NCBI RefSeq assembly: GCF_005862235.1
Contig: NZ_VCEK01000002.1
Location: 706,534-770,533, forward strand
Source: Saccharomonospora piscinae
Lineage (GTDB): Bacteria > Actinomycetota > Actinomycetes > Mycobacteriales > Pseudonocardiaceae
Reading direction: 5' to 3'
DNA: 64,000 nt
The position numbers and the translations under genes are program-made. The notes beneath the pieces are model-generated. The model saw only the letters and a program-made list of their open reading frames with translations. It was not told the origin of the DNA and searched no databases. The first letter of the stretch is position 1. Every line of letters starts with the position of its first letter. This document shows, one piece after another, positions 59,061 to 64,000 of this stretch.

Positions 59061-60107
59061 ATGAGTGACTTGTTGCGACTTCCGCTCGCCGCCAAGGGAG
59101 GCCGGTCGAGAAGTGCTACGAAACTTCGAGCAGCGGTGGTGGGGCTCGGCAAGCAAGCGCTTGAGGACCATGTACCGGGCCTGCTGGGCTCGGACGCGGC
59201 GGAGCTGGTCGCGATCTGCGACGAGAACGACGCGGTCCTGCGCGAGCAGCAGTACAGGCTCCAGGTCAACGGCTACGCCAACGTGGAGGCGATGTTCGAT
59301 GCTGAACAGCTCGACTTCGTCGTCGTGTGTGTCCCGCACGATGCGGGACGGCAAATCATCGAGGTCGCGGCCAGTCGAGGAATTCATGTGCTGAAGGAAA
59401 AGCCCTTCGCAACGACCTTGTCCGAGGCCAAGGAGCTCGCGAAGGAATGTGAGCGCGCCGGAATTCATCTCATGGTGACGCTTCAGCGGCGGTTCAATCC
59501 CGTCTATACGAGCTTCCACCAACTCGCGGACCAGATCGGCACCCCGTTCGTGGTCGACGCGGCGTACACACTGCACATCGCCGACCCGTCCGAAGGCTGG
59601 CGCGGCCATGTCAACCGAGCGGGTGGCGGGTGCGTGATCGACATGGGCTACCACCTGGTCGACATGCTGCTGTGGTACTTCGGCCTCCCCGACCGAATCC
59701 TCGCGGATATGTCGATCAACGCGCGTCCGGACCGCGACTACGACGCCGAGGACACCGCTCTCATCCATTTCTCTTACGACAGCGGCCTCTACGGGTCGCT
59801 CCTGCTGTCCCGGTTCATCGGGCCGAAGACCGAACAGATCAGGCTCGTCGGTTCGAAAGGGATCGTGCGCCTCGAACGAGGACGTATCCAGCGCCTCACC
59901 AACGACGGCGAGGTCGTGGAGTCACTGGCACGCGAGCAAGCGTGGCCATCGGCGGCCGTGTCCCAGGTCAACCACTTCTGCCGTGTCGTGGAAGGGCTGC
60001 GACCGAACGTCAGCGGCCCTCGCGAAAACCTCGCCCACCTGAGCTTCATCCAGGGCTGTTACGAGTCCGCCCGCACCCGAACCCACGTGAACCCGAAGGA
60101 GCTGTGA
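59061..60107 (+). CDS. Gfo/Idh/MocA family sugar or cyclitol dehydrogenase
   Basis: A 348-residue NAD(P)-dependent oxidoreductase. A Rossmann start (LRAAVVGLGKQALEDHVPGL) is followed by HVLKEKPFATTLSEAKELAK, where EKP holds the catalytic lysine of the family, and by GGGCVIDMGYHLVDMLLWYF, the substrate His region. It likely oxidises a ring hydroxyl to a ketone. The ATG at 59061 follows GAGGGAAG. It ends exactly where the aminotransferase gene starts, so the two probably carry out successive steps: ketone formation then transamination, on an unknown sugar nucleotide or inositol. Confidence 0.87.
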   Translation: MSDLLRLPLAAKGGRSRSATKLRAAVVGLGKQALEDHVPGLLGSDAAELVAICDENDAVLREQQYRLQVNGYANVEAMFDAEQLDFVVVCVPHDAGRQIIEVAASRGIHVLKEKPFATTLSEAKELAKECERAGIHLMVTLQRRFNPVYTSFHQLADQIGTPFVVDAAYTLHIADPSEGWRGHVNRAGGGCVIDMGYHLVDMLLWYFGLPDRILADMSINARPDRDYDAEDTALIHFSYDSGLYGSLLLSRFIGPKTEQIRLVGSKGIVRLERGRIQRLTNDGEVVESLAREQAWPSAAVSQVNHFCRVVEGLRPNVSGPRENLAHLSFIQGCYESARTRTHVNPKEL

Positions 60108-61364
60108 GTGAAGGCGCTCGCCGTCAACGGTGGCACACCGGTGATCACGGAGCCGGGACCCCATTTCACCTGGCCGCCGATCACCTCGAACACCACCAAG
60201 GCAGTACTCGACCAGCTCGAGACCTCCGTCTCTATCTACGACCGCTCAGGTGTCATCGCGGAGCTGGAGGACGCGCTCAAGGACTACTTCGGCGTGCGTC
60301 ATGCGGTACTGACCAGCTCCGGGACCGCGGCGATCCACTCTGCCTACGCGGCCGCTTACGTCGAGCCCGGTGACGAGGTGATCGTCCCCGCCTACACGTT
60401 CCTCGCCACTGCGACGCCGCTGCTGCACCTGGGTGCGATCCCCGTACTCGCCGACAGCGACGAGACGGGCAACGTCTCGGTGGCGGATGTCGAGGAGCGC
60501 ATCACCGACATAACGACAGCGATCATGGCAACCCACCTCTGGGGCCTTCCCGCAGTGGTCGACCAGCTGCGCCAGTTGGCGGACGAACACGACCTGCTCC
60601 TTCTTGAGGATGCCTCCCACGCTCACGGCGCGACCGTGGCGGACCGGAAGGTCGGCACGTTCGGTCACATCGCCGCCTTCTCGATGAACGGGCCGAAACC
60701 CCTCTCCGCCGGTGAGGGCGGCTTCGCACTGACGGATGACGACGAGCTGTTCTACCGCCTGCTCCTACACGGCCACTACAACAAGCGATGCCGCAACGAG
60801 ATCCCCACTCAGCATCTGGCCCACCGCTATGCGGTCACCGGTACGGGGCTTAAGTTCCGTATCCATCCGCTCGCCGCGAGCATAGCTCTCGACCAGCTCG
60901 CCAACCTCGACGAATACTTGACCGGCCGGCAACGCATCGCCGACTACCTCTGCCGTGCACTGGCTCAGCTCCCCGGCCTCGCCGTGCCAGCTGTACCCGC
61001 GCAAGTGGGGCCGGCTTGGTACGGACTACCGCTGACCTATGTACCCGACGAGCTCGGCGGTCTCTCAATCGAGCGCTTCCACCAGGCGCTGCTCGCCGAG
61101 GGCCTCGGGGAGATCGACCGGCCTGGCTCGACGTGTCCGTTGAACCTGCTGCCGTTGTTCCAGGACCCGGATCCCATGTTGCCTGGTTACCGGCACGCCA
61201 ACCGTGTCGCCTACCGCCCGGGCCAGTTCCCGGTGGCGGAGCAGGTCTGGCGGCACACGCTGAAACTTCCGGTCTGGCACCGGGAGGAGGACCTTCCCCT
61301 CGTCGACCGCTACCTCGAGGGAATCCGCAAAGTAATCGACAACCACGAAGAGCTACTAGGGTAG
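60108..61364 (+). CDS. DegT/DnrJ/EryC1/StrS family aminotransferase
   Basis: A 418-residue PLP enzyme that turns keto-sugars or keto-cyclitols into amines. VLTSSGTAAIHSAYAA and VIVPAYTFLATATP are family blocks; LLLLEDASHAHGA is the Asp/His PLP contact; AAFSMNGPKPLSAGEGG carries the catalytic lysine. The N-terminal MKALAVNGGTPVITEPGPHF is typical of the branch that includes scyllo-inosose aminotransferases. GTG start at 60108, 0 nt after the dehydrogenase stop. No glycosyltransferase is adjacent. Confidence 0.88.
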   Translation: MKALAVNGGTPVITEPGPHFTWPPITSNTTKAVLDQLETSVSIYDRSGVIAELEDALKDYFGVRHAVLTSSGTAAIHSAYAAAYVEPGDEVIVPAYTFLATATPLLHLGAIPVLADSDETGNVSVADVEERITDITTAIMATHLWGLPAVVDQLRQLADEHDLLLLEDASHAHGATVADRKVGTFGHIAAFSMNGPKPLSAGEGGFALTDDDELFYRLLLHGHYNKRCRNEIPTQHLAHRYAVTGTGLKFRIHPLAASIALDQLANLDEYLTGRQRIADYLCRALAQLPGLAVPAVPAQVGPAWYGLPLTYVPDELGGLSIERFHQALLAEGLGEIDRPGSTCPLNLLPLFQDPDPMLPGYRHANRVAYRPGQFPVAEQVWRHTLKLPVWHREEDLPLVDRYLEGIRKVIDNHEELLG

Positions 61365-61370
61365 GCCAGC

Positions 61371-61820
61371 ATGATAGATGTTTCCGTGCTCGAAGAACTC
61401 ACGACACAGGCTGCGAACGACGAGGTCCAGCAACTCGTTGTGGGGGCCATCGTGCAGGTGGGTGAGAAAATCCTGCTGCTCAAGCGTCCGGCGGACGACT
61501 TCATGGGCGGGATCTACGAACTGCCGAGCGGCAAGGTCGAAGGTGACGAGACACTCGACGCCGCCCTGGTCCGGGAGGTCGCCGAGGAGACCGGCCTGAC
61601 GGTGACCGACCTCGTCGCCTACCTGGGCAGTTTCGACTACACCTCGGGCAGTGGGAAGAAGAGCCGCCAGTTCAACTTCGCCGTCAGCGTGGAAAGGTCC
61701 GAGCCGGTTCGCCTGACCGAACACGACTCGTATCTGTGGGCCTCGCTCGACGAGCAGCCCCCGGTGACGGACGCAGTTAAAGAGATCGTCCAAACCTACC
61801 GGGGGCTGCACCAGATGTGA
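61371..61820 (+). CDS. NUDIX hydrolase, element copy
   Basis: A 149-residue protein with a perfect NUDIX box GKVEGDETLDAALVREVAEE-TGL. It should cleave a nucleoside-diphosphate-linked substrate. It lies 6 bp after the aminotransferase and is the last gene of the three-gene operon. A second copy, 93 of 110 residues identical, begins at 63671 just outside the element. Differences lie mostly in the first 35 residues. Confidence 0.9.
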   Translation: MIDVSVLEELTTQAANDEVQQLVVGAIVQVGEKILLLKRPADDFMGGIYELPSGKVEGDETLDAALVREVAEETGLTVTDLVAYLGSFDYTSGSGKKSRQFNFAVSVERSEPVRLTEHDSYLWASLDEQPPVTDAVKEIVQTYRGLHQM

Positions 61821-61835
61821 CGGGTGAGTACCTGG

Positions 61836-62621
61836 TCACGGGTGTTCATCAGCTGGACAGGAGCGTGGAGATTCCGGATGGTCCTCTCGCTCCAACGTCT
61901 CAACCTGGACCGCTTCGCCAGACGTGGCGTCTCGTTTCACCAGTGACGCCAGACCGCTCGCCAATCCGAGTACGAGCAGGGGTACGCACGCCACGACCGT
62001 GGTGACCGGCCACGGTGCGGTGGCGGTGCCCGCAGCCTCCATGACGTGGCTGGCGACTTGTGCGCCACCCCCGACGACCAGGCTCGCTGTGAAGGTGCGA
62101 CGAGCGAATGTGCGGGTACGTGTGGTGAGTCGGTCGGAGGCGAGTAGCACCCTGAGTGCGTAGGCGGAGTAGAACTCCACGGACAGCGGTAGCACGACGG
62201 CGGTGTTCACGGTGAGCCCGGACTCGATGCCCGGTAGGAGGTTGATCGGGCCGAAGCCGGTCAGTTCGCCGAGCCGGACCCAGCCACCCCAGATGGCGAC
62301 AGCCGCGGCCAAGCCGATGACAGCCAGCGGCCAGGGACGGGGGAGGCGATCGCCCCGGACAGCGGGTGCAGCCTCGCGCAGTGAGGCCTGTCGACCGGTG
62401 TTGTCCGGGTGTCCGTCAGCGGTTGGTTCGGTTGGCGACAGGCTGGCGGCGGTGTTGTTCTCGCTGGCTGCCAGCGTCGCCAGCGCCTTCCGGACGGCGT
62501 AATCGGTGGCGCCGGTCAACCGCACCAACGCAGGGCGTCCCGGCCGTGGCCGACCAGCTTGGCGAGCTGTTTCGAGCGCTTGGCGCACCTGAACGACCAC
62601 CGCATCCTCTGTCGTGGTCAC
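61836..62621 (-). CDS. SpdB/DUF2637-like membrane protein
   Basis: A 261-residue protein: an N-terminal 90 residues with a helix-turn-helix-like segment (VRLTGATDYAVRKALATLAA), then four hydrophobic helices with GGWVRLGELTGFGPINLLPG, LPLSVEFYSAYALRVLL and GGGAQVASHVMEAAG, matching DUF2637 (plasmid spread protein type). Such proteins go with intermycelial spread of actinomycete elements. GTG start overlaps the stop of the HTH gene upstream (GTGA). Confidence 0.8.
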   Translation of the reverse strand: MTTTEDAVVVQVRQALETARQAGRPRPGRPALVRLTGATDYAVRKALATLAASENNTAASLSPTEPTADGHPDNTGRQASLREAAPAVRGDRLPRPWPLAVIGLAAAVAIWGGWVRLGELTGFGPINLLPGIESGLTVNTAVVLPLSVEFYSAYALRVLLASDRLTTRTRTFARRTFTASLVVGGGAQVASHVMEAAGTATAPWPVTTVVACVPLLVLGLASGLASLVKRDATSGEAVQVETLEREDHPESPRSCPADEHP

Positions 62622-63343
62622 CGGCGGCCTCCCTGTGACTTGCCTACCGGCGAATCGTGTCGTGGATCAGCGGTCTTCTCGCCTCTGCTAGCGAAATCCT
62701 CGCTACCGGTGGTGGGGCCGTCCGTGCCGACGCTCTTGGCTGGGTGGCATCGAGGACAGCGGACCGACCTGGTTCGGTCGACATCCAGCCAGACGACACG
62801 GGCGCTCACCGGGTCGGAGTCGCGGCCGTCGCACTGCCCGCAGACGGGTCCGACGGTGCCCGGCGCGGCGCGCTTGCCCGCAGGACGGCTCTTGTCACGG
62901 TTAAGGACGGTTCGGGGGCAATCTCTGCCCCTCGCCGTGCGGCTCTTTGCCCCTCGTGCCTGCTGTGTTTGCCCCTCGTGCTGGTCACCAGGGGGCAAGT
63001 TCTGCCCCTCGTCGGAAGGGTTGTCCACAGGCTGCCGAATGACCAGGTCGTAGTTGTTGGGACGTCGGTCCGCTCGCTTGAGGTATACGGCGACGATCTC
63101 CTGGTCGGCTGAGCGCCGGATAAGGCCGAGTTCTTCCAAGGCGCGCAGGGCGTAGCGCACCGAGCGCTCGGAGAGCCGGGTGTAGCGCATCAGCCGATTC
63201 AGCGAGGGGAAGGCGTTGCGGCCATCCGGGTCCGCGTGGTTGGCGAGCCCGACCAGGACTATCGCCAGACTGGACGCGTCTCGGCGGTTGGTGGGGATCG
63301 GAGCGATGTTGAGCGCCCAGTTGATGGCTTCGATGCTCACCAC
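62618..63343 (-). CDS. HTH-36 type DNA-binding protein with zinc-ribbon-like tail
   Basis: A 241-residue protein whose first 100 residues form a winged helix: AINWALNIAPIPTNRRDASS, FPSLNRLMRYTRLSERSVRY, ALRALEELGLIRR. This domain occurs in replication and regulatory proteins of actinobacterial elements. The middle is charged and poorly ordered. VCGQCDGRD and VRCPRCHP (two CxxC pairs) may bind a zinc. Start GTG 63343 or 63340. Together with the SpdB-like protein it may be the element's replication or copy-control unit; no classical Rep is seen. Confidence 0.7.
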   Translation of the reverse strand: MVSIEAINWALNIAPIPTNRRDASSLAIVLVGLANHADPDGRNAFPSLNRLMRYTRLSERSVRYALRALEELGLIRRSADQEIVAVYLKRADRRPNNYDLVIRQPVDNPSDEGQNLPPGDQHEGQTQQARGAKSRTARGRDCPRTVLNRDKSRPAGKRAAPGTVGPVCGQCDGRDSDPVSARVVWLDVDRTRSVRCPRCHPAKSVGTDGPTTGSEDFASRGEKTADPRHDSPVGKSQGGRR

Positions 63344-63559
63344 GCCACCGCCTCGGAGAGGGCGTGCAGCGGCTGGTGGGGGAGGTCGTGCGGGCTGTGG
63401 ATGGGCGTGGTCATCGGCGTCTCCGTTCAGACGTCCCGTCTCACACCTGTCTCACGGACTGGCGGGACGGGGCTGGATGGGAGGCCTTGACCTGGACTAC
63501 CTACAGGATGCTGACCTGCGGAAACGCCCTCGATGGACGTCGCAGGAAGTTTCCTTCGC

Positions 63560-63604
63560 GACTACGGATCAGAAGGTTTGGGGTTCGAATCCCTACGGGC
63601 GCGC
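63560..63604. repeat. attR: 45-bp core repeat
   Basis: Exact copy of 35819-35863: the 3' half of tRNA-Arg(ACG) without its 5' half. It is not a tRNA gene. It marks the right end of the integrated element. Confidence 0.93.
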
Positions 63605-63607
63605 TTC

Positions 63608-63636
63608 AACCCCAAGTCTCACGGCTTGGGGTTTTT
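63608..63636 (+). terminator. Original terminator of tRNA-Arg, displaced by integration
   Basis: AACCCCAAG-tctcacgg-CTTGGGGTTTTT: nine-bp perfect stem followed by five T. It stands 3 bp after attR, i.e. where the tRNA-Arg transcript would end on the unoccupied chromosome. Confidence 0.88.
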
Positions 63637-63670
63637 GCGTGTGTGGTTCCGTTTCGGAAGTGACGCCGGC

Positions 63671-64000
63671 ATGATCGATGCTTCCGAGCTCGCAGAACTC
63701 ACTGCCCAAGCCGCCAGCGACGGGGTGCGGCAGCTCGTTGTCGGGGCTGTCGTGCGGGTGGATGACAAGGTCCTGTTGCTCAAGCGTCCGGCGGACGACT
63801 TCATGGGCGGGGTCTACGAGTTGCCGAGCGGCAAGGTCGAAGGTGACGAGACGCTCGACGCCGCCTTGATCCGGGAGGTCGCCGAGGAGACCGGTTTGAC
63901 GGTGACCGACACCGTCGCCTACCTGGGCAGCTTCGACTACACCTCGGGCAGCGGCAAGAAGAGCCGCCAGTTCAACTTCGCCGTCAGCGTGGCCAAGTCC
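63671..64000 (+). CDS. NUDIX hydrolase, chromosomal-side copy (cut by window end)
   Basis: The first 110 codons of a NUDIX protein starting MIDASELAEL, with a complete NUDIX box (GKVEGDETLDAALIREVAEE-TGL). It differs from the element copy at 61371 at 17 of 110 residues. It lies 67 bp right of attR, so it was either the gene next to tRNA-Arg before integration or the first gene of a second, adjoining element. Confidence 0.88.
   Translation, partial: MIDASELAELTAQAASDGVRQLVVGAVVRVDDKVLLLKRPADDFMGGVYELPSGKVEGDETLDAALIREVAEETGLTVTDTVAYLGSFDYTSGSGKKSRQFNFAVSVAKS

Larger units (their letters stand above)
35819..63604. mobile_element. Integrative mobilizable element in tRNA-Arg(ACG), 27.7 kb
   Basis: Bounded by identical 45-bp att repeats. 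Contents: tyrosine integrase and excisionase at the left end; MobC plus relaxase with candidate oriT; SpdB-like and HTH proteins at the right end; between them a defence island (type I restriction, methyltransferase-HEPN fusion, unknown 524-residue protein), nested insertion sequences and a metabolic cargo. No FtsK/TraB-like translocase or type IV secretion genes were seen, so transfer would need a helper. Base composition is visibly lower in parts (notably hsdS). Confidence 0.9.

Noticed and set aside
35819-63604. Classification as an actinomycete integrative and conjugative element (AICE)
   Set aside because: AICEs carry an FtsK/TraB-like translocase and a Rep protein. I found neither, but found MobC and a relaxase.
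63560-63632. A second tRNA-Arg gene at the right end of the element
   Set aside because: Only the 3' half (45 bp) is present; the acceptor 5' strand and D-arm are missing. It is attR.

Overview
The window comes from a high-GC Gram-positive actinomycete. Three things point to the Pseudonocardiaceae (a Saccharomonospora- or Amycolatopsis-like genus) rather than Streptomyces or Mycobacterium: a proteasome activator (Bpa) with its quinone oxidoreductase and aminotransferase-like neighbours in a block resembling the Rv3777-Rv3780 region of M. tuberculosis, an SsgA-like sporulation protein, and a PPE-EspG gene set without an ESX secretion machine. The genus is an inference from gene content only.

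Chromosomal part, 1-35.8 kb. The left end carries a nonulosonic (pseudaminic-type) acid locus: pseC (cut by the window edge), pseB, a cytidylyltransferase, pseG and a GT-C membrane glycosyltransferase. It is followed by the bpa block, a secreted M28 peptidase, a MarR regulator, tRNA-Ser(UGA), an unknown two-gene unit, an MFS-TetR efflux operon, a LysE exporter, a large LuxR/MalT-type regulator, an XRE-ImmA pair, a GH3 lipoprotein, an SsgA-like protein, a FabH-like synthase and a class III nucleotide cyclase. A stress and DNA-repair block (24.7-29.0 kb) holds ku, a stand-alone LigD phosphoesterase, rsbW-sigF and a BaeRF-type protein. The phosphoesterase-ku operon and the BaeRF gene are both preceded by GTTT-N15-GGGTA(T/G), the SigF/SigB-type promoter. 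An aminotransferase, a PPE-EspG operon and acetoacetyl-CoA synthetase close this part, followed by tRNA-Ser(GCU) and tRNA-Arg(ACG).

Mobile part, 35,819-63,604. A 27.7-kb element is integrated in the 3' half of tRNA-Arg(ACG), bounded by a 45-bp direct repeat. It encodes a tyrosine integrase and excisionase, a MobC-like protein with a histidine-triad relaxase, a candidate oriT, and a DUF2637/SpdB-like protein with an HTH protein. I found no FtsK/TraB translocase or type IV secretion genes, so it is best read as an integrative mobilizable element. It carries a defence island: a complete type I restriction system (hsdM-hsdS-hsdR) coupled to a YgjP-type metallopeptidase; a separate 1086-residue protein joining an HsdM-like methyltransferase, a target-recognition-like region, a HEPN-like domain and a C-terminal CxxC segment; and an unrecognised 524-residue coiled-coil protein. 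Upstream of the fusion gene is a three-layer nest: an integrase remnant split by an IS5-family element that is itself split by a second IS5-family element, with both target duplications readable. The right part is a cargo of a 5-formyl-THF cyclo-ligase-like protein, an XRE-TPR regulator, a small Cys protein, an ATPase-fold-like protein and a Gfo/Idh dehydrogenase - DegT aminotransferase - NUDIX operon.

Just right of attR lie the displaced tRNA terminator and a second NUDIX gene, cut by the window end, that is about 85% identical to the NUDIX gene inside the element.
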